Part shown: positions 1 to 5,753 of the stretch, piece by piece
Layout of the letters: the number at the start of each line of letters is the position of its first letter
Position numbering within the stretch: the first letter of the stretch is position 1
NCBI GenBank assembly: GCA_002367335.1
Contig: DFBI01000073.1
Coordinates: 1,895 to 7,993, forward strand
Direction of reading: 5' to 3'
Source of the DNA: Syntrophaceae bacterium UBA3084
GTDB taxonomy: Bacteria; Desulfobacterota; Syntrophia; Syntrophales; UBA6807
DNA: 6,099 nt
Notes under the pieces: model-generated
Databases searched by the model: none
Seen by the model: the letters and a program-made list of their open reading frames with translations, nothing else
What the model was told of the DNA's origin: nothing
Made by a program: the position numbers and the translations under genes

Positions 1-1566
1 ATAAAAAACGGTATATGGGATATGCTTTTTTCAAGGCTTTCATCGAGCGGTCAAATAGATGTCATCAAGAAACATTCCATTACAGAAGCTGTAAAAAAGG
101 TGGGAAAGAAGGACATGACCGAGGCTGATGTTTACGGTCTGGGCAAAGAACTCGATGTTAACTTTGTCGTTTGGGGGAGTATAACCAAAATCGGTAACAG
201 TATCAGCCTGGATGGAAGATTGCTTGATGTTGCCGCTTACAAATCCCCAGTCGGGGTATTTGAACAATGCAGAGGGATGGACGAGGTCATACCTAAAATA
301 GGTGATTTTGCTAAAAAAGTTAATTATCACCTCCTGGGGCAGGTTCCGCCAAACTTTGTTCCTCCAGCTCAAACTCAGCCGATTTCTCAAACAAGAGCGC
401 CGGTTGCGCAATCCCCCGAAGATTCTAAAGCAATCAAAGCGTTGAAAACACCCGAAGGCACCTACACGGCGATTATCAACCCCGATTTTATCCATGGATC
501 CCGTGCCCTCGATCGAAAAGGATTCTGGATGACAAAAAGATATACAATTGAATTTAAGGGGATGGATATTGGAGATGTTAATAATGACGGTTTGAACGAG
601 GTGGTGGTTATAGATAGCCGTAATGTAATGATTTATCAAAGAGACGGTAAACAGCTGAAGCTTCTTGATAAAATCCCGGGGAAAACTTATAGCGATAATG
701 TTTCTGTTGATGTTGCTGATATTAATGAAAACGGGATCAAGGAAATCATTGTTACCAGTATGGAGAGTGGCGTTCTTCATTCATTTGTCCTGGAGTTTCA
801 TGACGGTAAATATATTAAGATTGCCTCGGATTTGCCATGGTTTTTAAGGGTTGTTGATACTTCGGGAATGCCGCGACTGCTGGGACAGAAACCGGGGATT
901 GATCAGCCATTCGGTAAACCTATTTATGAAATTGTCTGGGAAAACGATAACTATGTGAGAGGAAACAGGATGTCTATTCCTGAAGGTCTTTCTGTTTATG
1001 GTCTCACCATTGACAGTATTGACGGAAGTAAGCGGGAAAGGATACTGGCCCTTGATCAAGATGATCATCTTCTCGCCTATGAAAAAACGAAAAAACCCAT
1101 TTCAAAAATCCATGTCTTTGGCGGAAGTGAATACATCTTATGGAAGAGTGATGAGGTCTTTGGGGGGAGTAATAATTATATTGAACCCGGTCAGGGAACA
1201 CAACCGGCAGGTGACGATGCCGATGAAGAGGATACGACATATATACAATTGAGAATTCTGACTTATGATATCAATAAAGACGGTAAAAAAGAAATAATTA
1301 TCGTCAAGAATTTATCTGGTACTGGAAGATTATTCAAAAATATTAAGATGTTCACGAAAAGTGAAATATATGATCTTGAATGGGACGGGCTTGGAATGGT
1401 GGAAAACTGGAAGACGAGGAAAATCCAGGGATACGTTGCTGATTACCAGTTTAAGGATATCGACAATGATGGTAACAATGAAATAGTCTTAGCCGTCGTA
1501 TTATCTCGCGGGGGAATTCTCATGCCCAAAAGTGTACTGGTTGCTTACGATTTAAAGCGGCAATAA
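1..1566 (+). CDS. TolB-like / FG-GAP (VCBS) repeat protein, 5' partial
   Basis: The frame is open from the first base (I-K-N-G-I-W-D precedes the first Met at 22). No ribosome binding site precedes that Met, and 'GIxDMLFSRLS' looks like the middle of a domain, so the gene begins upstream; 521 residues are visible. Visible residues 1-105 resemble the N-terminal domain of TolB/FlgO-like proteins ('LDVNFVVWGSI...SLDGRLLD'). A Pro/Gln-rich linker follows (nt 346-417). The rest is beta-rich and carries four Ca-binding-type FG-GAP loops of the form D-x-(N/D)-x-(D/N)-G at nt 574-591 (DVNNDG), 718-735 (DINENG), 1267-1284 (DINKDG) and 1456-1473 (DIDNDG), each followed by a hydrophobic strand such as NEVVVID. 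Such repeats build beta-propellers in surface or periplasmic proteins. Export is inference, because the N-terminus and any signal peptide are outside the window. Ligand and exact role are unknown. The stop is TAA at 1564, 55 nt before the tRNA. Confidence 0.85.
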   Translation: MKNGIWDMLFSRLSSSGQIDVIKKHSITEAVKKVGKKDMTEADVYGLGKELDVNFVVWGSITKIGNSISLDGRLLDVAAYKSPVGVFEQCRGMDEVIPKIGDFAKKVNYHLLGQVPPNFVPPAQTQPISQTRAPVAQSPEDSKAIKALKTPEGTYTAIINPDFIHGSRALDRKGFWMTKRYTIEFKGMDIGDVNNDGLNEVVVIDSRNVMIYQRDGKQLKLLDKIPGKTYSDNVSVDVADINENGIKEIIVTSMESGVLHSFVLEFHDGKYIKIASDLPWFLRVVDTSGMPRLLGQKPGIDQPFGKPIYEIVWENDNYVRGNRMSIPEGLSVYGLTIDSIDGSKRERILALDQDDHLLAYEKTKKPISKIHVFGGSEYILWKSDEVFGGSNNYIEPGQGTQPAGDDADEEDTTYIQLRILTYDINKDGKKEIIIVKNLSGTGRLFKNIKMFTKSEIYDLEWDGLGMVENWKTRKIQGYVADYQFKDIDNDGNNEIVLAVVLSRGGILMPKSVLVAYDLKRQ

Positions 1567-1568
1567 TC

Positions 1569-1597
1569 TTGACATGCGTTTTAATATATTGTATCAA
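1569..1597 (+). promoter_or_regulatory. Predicted sigma70 promoter of tRNA-Met
   Basis: A perfect -35 box TTGACA (1569-1574) is followed by a 17-bp spacer and TATCAA (1592-1597), a 4/6 match to the -10 consensus. Transcription would start near 1604, about 18 nt before the mature tRNA. The stretch right after the -10 is GTCCCCC. A GC-rich discriminator of this kind is typical of stable-RNA promoters under stringent (ppGpp) control, so growth-rate regulation is a reasonable inference. The -35 begins three bases after the stop codon of the upstream repeat-protein gene. Confidence 0.7.
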
Positions 1598-1621
1598 GTC
1601 CCCCGTTATTAACATAAAGCT

Positions 1622-1698
1622 GGCGGTGTAGCTCAGATGGTTAGAGCATACGGCTCATATCCGTAGTGTCCGGGGTTCAATTCCCTGCACCGCCACCA
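1622..1698 (+). tRNA. tRNA-Met (anticodon CAT), elongator type, CCA encoded
   Basis: A 77-nt cloverleaf can be drawn by hand. The acceptor stem GGCGGTG/CACCGCC is fully paired (1622-1628 with 1688-1694). The D arm is GCTC/GAGC with a GG-containing loop. The anticodon stem TACGG/CCGTA encloses the loop CTCATAT, giving anticodon CAT. The variable loop is GTGTC, and the T arm CGGGG/CCCTG holds TTCAATT with one G-U pair. The discriminator base is A and CCA is encoded (1696-1698). The paired G1-C72 argues against initiator tRNA-fMet, which has a mismatched first pair in bacteria. A CAT anticodon can also belong to tRNA-Ile2, whose C34 is changed to lysidine by TilS. The overall sequence resembles elongator tRNA-Met genes of deltaproteobacteria, so Met is preferred. 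Identity by eye is not absolute. Confidence 0.93.
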
Positions 1699-1717
1699 AA
1701 AATATGGCTTAAGTCAG

Positions 1718-1863
1718 CAAAAATAAATAACTCATACACCCTGCTTGTCCTTTTGCTTGTTTTCTGTGTTGTGCTAAAGCTTACATAACTCGTTATGTGT
1801 GCTTCAACACGCCTTGAAACCAAACAAAATTACGGCGCAATCTGTATAACTTATTTATTTTTG
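1718..1863. repeat. 146-bp imperfect palindromic element between tRNA-Met and hemW
   Basis: Two arms of 72 bp meet at a 2-bp centre. The outer ends are nearly perfect inverted repeats: CAAAAATAAATAA at 1718-1730 matches the reverse complement of 1851-1863 over 13 of 13 bases, and 19 of 21 over the outermost 21. The centre is a perfect hairpin, ACATAAC-TC-GTTATGT (1783-1798). The stretches between are diverged, but stay recognisable with small gaps (GTGTTG, AAGC, TTTTG and TTG blocks recur in both arms), giving about 45 of 72 identities without gaps. It has no coding capacity and no obvious target-site duplication, although TCAGC occurs just outside both ends (1714-1718 and 1873-1877). It could be a MITE-like or REP-type intergenic repeat. 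It might also act as a structured barrier between the convergent tRNA and hemW transcripts, since no other terminator is visible for either. I do not recognise a named family. Confidence 0.7.
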
Positions 1864-1867
1864 ATTC

Positions 1868-2986
1868 CTAAATCAGCGACAGACTATCGGCCATGGCAAG
1901 GCCTCTTCGTGAAGGATATATATAGCCGTTTTTAATATCAATAAGCCCTCCATCTATTAGTTTCATAATAATTTCTTTTTTTTCGATTAACAGGTCATAA
2001 TTGTATTCTCTTTTAAAATCACAAAGATTAATTCCTTTTTTCGTACGTAGCCCCAGGCAAAGAGCCTCCAGACACAATTGATCCTTCGTTAAATATTCTG
2101 CATCTTCAACGGGAGGTTTCCCCTTTTTTATGTTACTAATGTATGTACGAAGAGATTTGTGGTTCCACCATCGCTTATTATGCAGAAGTGAGTGTGCAGA
2201 AGGCCCGAGACCAAGATAAGGTGTGTGATTCCAGTATTTCTGATTGTGACCTGAAGCATAAGTCATGCCCCTGGCAAAATTTGATACCTCATAATGGATG
2301 TATCCTGCGTCTTCCAGCTTTTCGGATGTTTTTATGAAAAAATCATACTGAAGTTCTTCATCAGGCAGAGTTATATTGCCTTTACGGCAGCTTGCGGCAA
2401 GAGGCGTTCCCGGTTCAACGGTTAACTCGTAGCAGGAAAGATGCTCGGGGTTGAAACTCAATGCCTGTTCAAGGGTTTGCGTCCAGCCGTTCATGTCCTG
2501 TCCCGGGACACCATAGATCAAATCAAAGCCCAGGTTGTCAAAGCCGGCATCACGGGACATTTCTAAGGTTGAAATTGCTTCTTTGTGTGAGTGTCTTCGT
2601 CCGAGAAAAGAGAGAATGGTATTGTCGAAAGACTGAATGCCCAGATTAATGCGATTAACCCCGGTTTTAAGAAGCGCTTTGAGAAAAGTTGCATTCACAT
2701 CTCCGGGATTTACTTCAATCGTGATTTCACTATCCGGTGAAAAAACAAAGCTTTCTTCAGCCTTTTCCAGAAGTTTTTCGATCTGTTCTATGCGAAGCAC
2801 TGAGGGCGTACCTCCGCCGATATAAAGTGTGTCAAACACTTCAAACTGACCGCGATACATCCCCATTTCTGTGAAAAGTGATTCAAGAAAGTCAGAAATA
2901 AGATCAAGGGAGGTCACGGAATAGAAATTACAGTAGTTACACTTTGAGATACAGAAAGGAATGTGTATGTAAAGTCCGGGATTCAT
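1868..2986 (-). CDS. hemW: Radical SAM family heme chaperone HemW
   Basis: 372 residues, the usual HemW length. The radical-SAM cluster motif is C-ISK-C-NY-C-NF (C12, C16, C19). Phe at residue 21 follows the HemW pattern, whereas the related coproporphyrinogen oxidase HemN has CxxxCxxCxC. Other family blocks are GGGTPS (57-62), EVNPG (91-95), GIQSF (116-120), LIYGVPGQ (156-163), EVSNFA (233-238) and the HNQKYW...LGLGPSAHS block (247-266). The C-terminal 75 residues fit the HemW-type helical/winged domain. In characterised homologues the protein binds heme and an Fe-S cluster and SAM, and delivers heme to membrane targets; it is often mislabelled as an oxygen-independent coproporphyrinogen oxidase. 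The ATG at 2986 is the only plausible start: the frame closes eight codons upstream without another ATG/GTG/TTG. No Shine-Dalgarno sequence precedes it. It lies 160 nt downstream of lepA on the same strand and is bracketed by two inverted repeats. The stop is TAG. Confidence 0.95.
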   Translation of the reverse strand: MNPGLYIHIPFCISKCNYCNFYSVTSLDLISDFLESLFTEMGMYRGQFEVFDTLYIGGGTPSVLRIEQIEKLLEKAEESFVFSPDSEITIEVNPGDVNATFLKALLKTGVNRINLGIQSFDNTILSFLGRRHSHKEAISTLEMSRDAGFDNLGFDLIYGVPGQDMNGWTQTLEQALSFNPEHLSCYELTVEPGTPLAASCRKGNITLPDEELQYDFFIKTSEKLEDAGYIHYEVSNFARGMTYASGHNQKYWNHTPYLGLGPSAHSLLHNKRWWNHKSLRTYISNIKKGKPPVEDAEYLTKDQLCLEALCLGLRTKKGINLCDFKREYNYDLLIEKKEIIMKLIDGGLIDIKNGYIYPSRRGLAMADSLSLI

Positions 2987-3000
2987 AAATACAATGATGA

Positions 3001-3133
3001 ATTTTGAATTTTAAATTTTGAATGAAAATACAAGAGAAAGAAGCAGAAACAGGGATAAAGAAGCGTTACTTTTTTACCCGATACCGTTTATCTTTCCTCT
3101 TTGCCCTTCAATTCAAAATTCAACATTCAAAAT
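3001..3133. repeat. AT-rich inverted repeat in the lepA-hemW spacer
   Basis: The 160-nt spacer between lepA and hemW (2987-3146) is framed by two 23-bp arms, 3001-3023 and 3111-3133, that match as inverted repeats at 21 of 23 positions. Each arm is itself a short tandem of ATTTTGAA-like units (ATTCAAAA on the other arm). The 87 bp between them are purine-rich at the left (about 3031-3065: AAGAGAAAGAAGC, AAACAGGGATAAAG) and pyrimidine-rich at the right (3088-3109). The whole spacer could therefore fold into a long imperfect stem in the lepA-hemW transcript. I see no open reading frame and no convincing promoter here. TTTTGAAT/ATTCAAAA runs of this type are common intergenic repeats in AT-leaning bacterial genomes, so function is uncertain. 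The left arm sits about 15-37 nt before the hemW start codon. Confidence 0.6.
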
Positions 3134-3146
3134 TAAGAATTGTTTT

Positions 3147-4943
3147 TTAAGTTTGATCGGATTTCAGTATGGCTATGAAAGCGCTCTGGGGGATGGCTAC
3201 CGATCCGACCATTTTCATTCGTTTTTTGCCTTTTCTCTGCTTTTCAAGGAGTTTTCGTTTACGTGTTATGTCACCGCCATAACACTTTGCCGTAACATCT
3301 TTCCGGAAAGGGCTTATAGTGGTTCTCGATATGATCTGACCGCCAATGGCGCCCTGAATGGCTATTTTAAACATTTGCCTCGGTATCTCTTCTTTTAATT
3401 TTTCACATGCATGGAGGCCACGTTCGCGGGCCAGGTCACGGTGTACTATCTGTGCCAGCGCATCCACCTTCTCGCCATTGACCAGGATATCGAGGAGGGC
3501 GAGACTGCTTTCTCTGTAATCGATCATGTCGTAATCAAAAGAACCATATCCCTGGGTAATAGTTTTTAAACGATCATAAAAATCGTAGATGACCTCTGCC
3601 AGGGGCATTTCAAAAATCAATTCCACACGGCCCGGACTCGGATAATTGAGTACCGATTTGTCACCCCTCTTTTCCCTGCAGAGTTTCATGACCGATCCCA
3701 GATATCTTTCGGGAAACATCATGGTAGCACGTATATAAGGTTCTTCCGATTTGGCTATAGTCATGGCGTCGGGGTAGAAAGAAGGGTTATCAATGTATGC
3801 GAGTTCCCCGCTGTTCAGTGTAAAACGGTACCTGACACTCGGAACGGACAAAATAATTGAGAGATCATATTCCCTTTCCAATCTTTCTTGTACGATGTCG
3901 AGATGTAAAAGACCAAGAAAACCGCAACGGAATCCCTGCCCCAGGGCTGCGGAAGAGTCTTTCTGATATGTGAAGGATGCATCGTTAAGTTCATATTTTT
4001 CCAGAGCAACGGTAAGTTCTTCATAATCATCTGAAGCAATCGGGTAGATTGATGCAAATACAACCGGTTTTGCCTCTTTGAAACCGGGTAATGGTTTAGA
4101 GCACGGTCTGTTGTCGAGTGTAATTGTATCACCGATATTTACATCGGAAACTGTCTTCACACCGGCAATGATGTAGCCGACTTCACCTGCGGAAAGCTTA
4201 TCTTTTTTTTGACGTGAAATTAGAAAACTGCCCACTTCTTCAACTTTGTAGGTTGTTTCGTTATGCATGAAACGGATAACATCTCCGCTTTTTACGGTAC
4301 CGTGAAATATACGGCAGTTGATTATTGTTCCGCGAAAAGGGTCGTACTTGGCATCAAAAATAAGAGAGGCCAGCGGCGCTTCTGTGTTCCCCCTGGGAGG
4401 GGGGATCTTCTGAACAATTGTTTCCAGGATCTCTTCTACGCCGGTTCCTAACTTGGCCGAGCAGGTGAGGCTGCTGTAAGGGTCCAATCCCAGTTCGGAG
4501 TCGATTTGCTCCATAACCGCTTCTATATCTGCAGAGGGAAGATCAATCTTATTGATAATGGGAATAATTTCCAGATCGTGTTCCATCGCCATGTACAGAT
4601 TTGCCACCGTTTGCGCCTGTACCCCCTGCGCGGCGTCTATGAGGAGAAGGACCCCTTCACATGATGCTAGGGAGCGGGAAACTTCGTAGGAAAAATCGAC
4701 ATGACCGGGCGTGTCGATGAGATTGAGAAAATATACGTTACCATCTTTTGCTTTGTAGGGGAGGGTGATAGCCTGACTTTTTATGGTAATTCCCCGTTCA
4801 CGCTCAATATCCATATCGTCCAGGATCTGGTTTTTAAAATTCCGTTCATCGATTACACCGGTGTACTGAATCATCCGATCGGCCAACGTGGATTTGCCGT
4901 GATCTATGTGGGCTATTATACTGAAATTGCGTATATATTTCAT
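3147..4943 (-). CDS. lepA: Elongation factor 4 (LepA), ribosome-acting GTPase
   Basis: 598 residues, full length for LepA/EF4. The N-terminal GTPase domain shows all the signatures: P-loop AHIDHGKS (11-18), switch I RERGITIKS (48-56), DTPGHVDF (77-84, with the catalytic His of the translational GTPases), NKID (131-134) and SAK (162-164). EF-G-like beta-barrel and alpha/beta domains follow. The LepA-specific C-terminal domain has the basic block RKRKLLEKQRKGKKRMK at about residues 561-577, which in the family reaches toward the tRNA and peptidyl-transferase region. Family knowledge: EF4 binds the ribosome and can back-translocate it, and affects initiation and elongation under stress. The start MKYIRNFSIIAHIDHGKS matches the family N-terminus, and an in-frame TGA lies five codons upstream. 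Only a weak CAAG stands where a Shine-Dalgarno is expected. A strong terminator hairpin ends 20 nt ahead of the start codon, so the source of its transcript is not obvious. hemW follows downstream. Confidence 0.98.
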   Translation of the reverse strand: MKYIRNFSIIAHIDHGKSTLADRMIQYTGVIDERNFKNQILDDMDIERERGITIKSQAITLPYKAKDGNVYFLNLIDTPGHVDFSYEVSRSLASCEGVLLLIDAAQGVQAQTVANLYMAMEHDLEIIPIINKIDLPSADIEAVMEQIDSELGLDPYSSLTCSAKLGTGVEEILETIVQKIPPPRGNTEAPLASLIFDAKYDPFRGTIINCRIFHGTVKSGDVIRFMHNETTYKVEEVGSFLISRQKKDKLSAGEVGYIIAGVKTVSDVNIGDTITLDNRPCSKPLPGFKEAKPVVFASIYPIASDDYEELTVALEKYELNDASFTYQKDSSAALGQGFRCGFLGLLHLDIVQERLEREYDLSIILSVPSVRYRFTLNSGELAYIDNPSFYPDAMTIAKSEEPYIRATMMFPERYLGSVMKLCREKRGDKSVLNYPSPGRVELIFEMPLAEVIYDFYDRLKTITQGYGSFDYDMIDYRESSLALLDILVNGEKVDALAQIVHRDLARERGLHACEKLKEEIPRQMFKIAIQGAIGGQIISRTTISPFRKDVTAKCYGGDITRKRKLLEKQRKGKKRMKMVGSVAIPQSAFIAILKSDQT

Positions 4944-4963
4944 TACTTGAAAATATCACTGAT

Positions 4964-4996
4964 AAAAAAGCCTTCCGGGACAGCAGGAAGGCTTTT
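4964..4996 (-). terminator. Intrinsic (Rho-independent) terminator of adk
   Basis: A perfect 11-bp stem, AAAAGCCTTCC (4966-4976) paired with GGAAGGCTTTT (4986-4996), encloses a 9-nt loop. Read on the - strand, the hairpin ends in GGCTTTTTT, a six-T tract at 4964-4969. It begins 23 nt after the adk stop and fits transcription arriving from adk. On the + strand the hairpin is followed by only four T residues, so activity in that direction would be weaker. Confidence 0.92.
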
Positions 4997-5019
4997 AAGC
5001 ATATTTTGGATGAATTTCC

Positions 5020-5691
5020 CTATCCTAATTTACTCAGGAGATCTTCAGATACTTCGTTGACGCCAGGCAATCCATCTACTTGAATTACCTTAACTCTTTC
5101 CTTGAAGTAATTTATACCTGCCGTAGTCCCTGTTTGTGTGTCATAGTAAATGTTGTGTCTCTTGTCAATGGCAGATTCATCCTGATCATCTGCTCTGGCG
5201 CTCAATTCTCCACCGCAGACCCTGCATACAAGTTTGCCGTTTTTTTCAGCCGGTTTGATTGCGTCAATATATATATTATTCGGATGGTTATTGTCATTTA
5301 CGCACAGTCTTCTTCCCATTATCCGGTTCTTTGAAGTTTGTCTGTCAAGAACAATTTCGATTGCGTAATCTAACGTAATGTTTTCTTTCTGTAAAGCGTC
5401 GTGCAACGCTTCGGCCTGTACCAGATTTCTCGGGAAACCGTCTAAAAGCCAGCCGGTTTTGCAGTCATCTGCCTTCAATCTGTTCAGGATCATGGGGACG
5501 GTAATTTCATCGGGTACCAGTTCGCCTTTATCGATATAGCCCTTTGCCTTTTGCCCTAATTCAGTTCCTCCGGAGATGTTCTCTCTGAAAATCACGCCGG
5601 TTTCAATATGGGGTATCCCGAATTTCTTTTGAACAATCGCTCCCTGTGTTCCTTTTCCACTGCCGTTTGGTCCGAAAATCAAAATGTTCAT
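5020..5691 (-). CDS. adk: Adenylate kinase with a variant Cys-containing LID
   Basis: 223 residues, typical of long-LID bacterial Adk. It catalyses ATP + AMP to 2 ADP in the cytosol. Visible motifs: P-loop GPNGSGKGTQ (7-16; Pro-Asn replaces the usual Ala-Pro), the AMP-site block TGVIFRE (31-37; Val where Asp is usual) with GELVPDEIT (56-64), DGFPRN (84-89, R88), GRR (126-128), and R166/D168-D169/R178 in the LID-return segment. The LID (about 126-170) is of the zinc type but altered: C130-V-N-D133 instead of CxxC, an N-N-H-P-N-N insertion, then an intact C156-R-V-C159. Upstream is a good AAAGGAG site 9 nt before the ATG and a sigma70-like promoter; downstream is a strong terminator, so adk can be its own transcription unit. 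The 62-nt gap to the upstream hydrolase gene has no terminator, so readthrough from it is possible. I recall similar LIDs in Desulfobacterota homologues. Confidence 0.95.
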   Translation of the reverse strand: MNILIFGPNGSGKGTQGAIVQKKFGIPHIETGVIFRENISGGTELGQKAKGYIDKGELVPDEITVPMILNRLKADDCKTGWLLDGFPRNLVQAEALHDALQKENITLDYAIEIVLDRQTSKNRIMGRRLCVNDNNHPNNIYIDAIKPAEKNGKLVCRVCGGELSARADDQDESAIDKRHNIYYDTQTGTTAGINYFKERVKVIQVDGLPGVNEVSEDLLSKLG

Positions 5692-5700
5692 GTTATTAAA

Positions 5701-5707
5701 CTCCTTT
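5701..5707 (-). promoter_or_regulatory. Strong Shine-Dalgarno site of adk
   Basis: On the - strand this reads AAAGGAG and ends 9 nt before the ATG at 5691. It supports that ATG as the adk start. It is the only strong ribosome binding site in the window: lepA and hemW lack one, and the other two genes are cut before their starts. Confidence 0.85.
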
Positions 5708-5720
5708 CAAGAATGGCACC

Positions 5721-5749
5721 CTTATAGGAAATTATTGTATTTATAGCAA
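5721..5749 (-). promoter_or_regulatory. Predicted sigma70 promoter of adk
   Basis: On the - strand, TTGCTA (5744-5749; 4/6 match to the -35 consensus) is followed by a 17-bp AT-rich spacer and TATAAG (5721-5726; 5/6 match to the -10 consensus). Transcription would start near 5714, giving a leader of about 23 nt that contains the AAAGGAG site. The -35 box lies five bases past the stop of the upstream hydrolase gene. No operator-like symmetry is evident around it. Confidence 0.65.
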
Positions 5750-5753
5750 GGAT

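Noticed and set aside
22..24. ATG at 22 as the true start of the FG-GAP protein
   Set aside because: The frame is open to base 1, there is no ribosome binding site, and the preceding residues continue the domain pattern. The gene is 5'-truncated by the window.
40..780. 246-codon open frame antisense to the FG-GAP gene
   Set aside because: It lies wholly opposite a gene with clear domain motifs, its translation shows no family motif, and it is a by-product of codon composition.
1622..1698. Initiator tRNA-fMet or tRNA-Ile2 (CAT)
   Set aside because: The first acceptor pair is G1-C72, unlike the initiator. Ile2 cannot be strictly excluded by eye, but the body matches elongator tRNA-Met of deltaproteobacteria.
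1743..1765. Short direct repeat GCTTGTCCTTTT / GCTTGTTTTCT
   Set aside because: Only two imperfect units without regular spacing; it is part of the 146-bp palindromic element, not a CRISPR or iteron array.
1868..2986. Coproporphyrinogen III oxidase (HemN) identity
   Set aside because: The cluster motif is CxxxCxxCxF, and the length of 372 residues fits HemW rather than the longer HemN.
3018..3398. 126-codon + strand frame starting in the lepA-hemW spacer
   Set aside because: It runs antisense into the conserved C-terminus of lepA, has no ribosome binding site, and begins in the AT-rich repeat region.
3815..4132. 105-codon - strand frame inside lepA
   Set aside because: It overlaps lepA in another frame on the same strand. 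The lepA frame is full length and strongly conserved.
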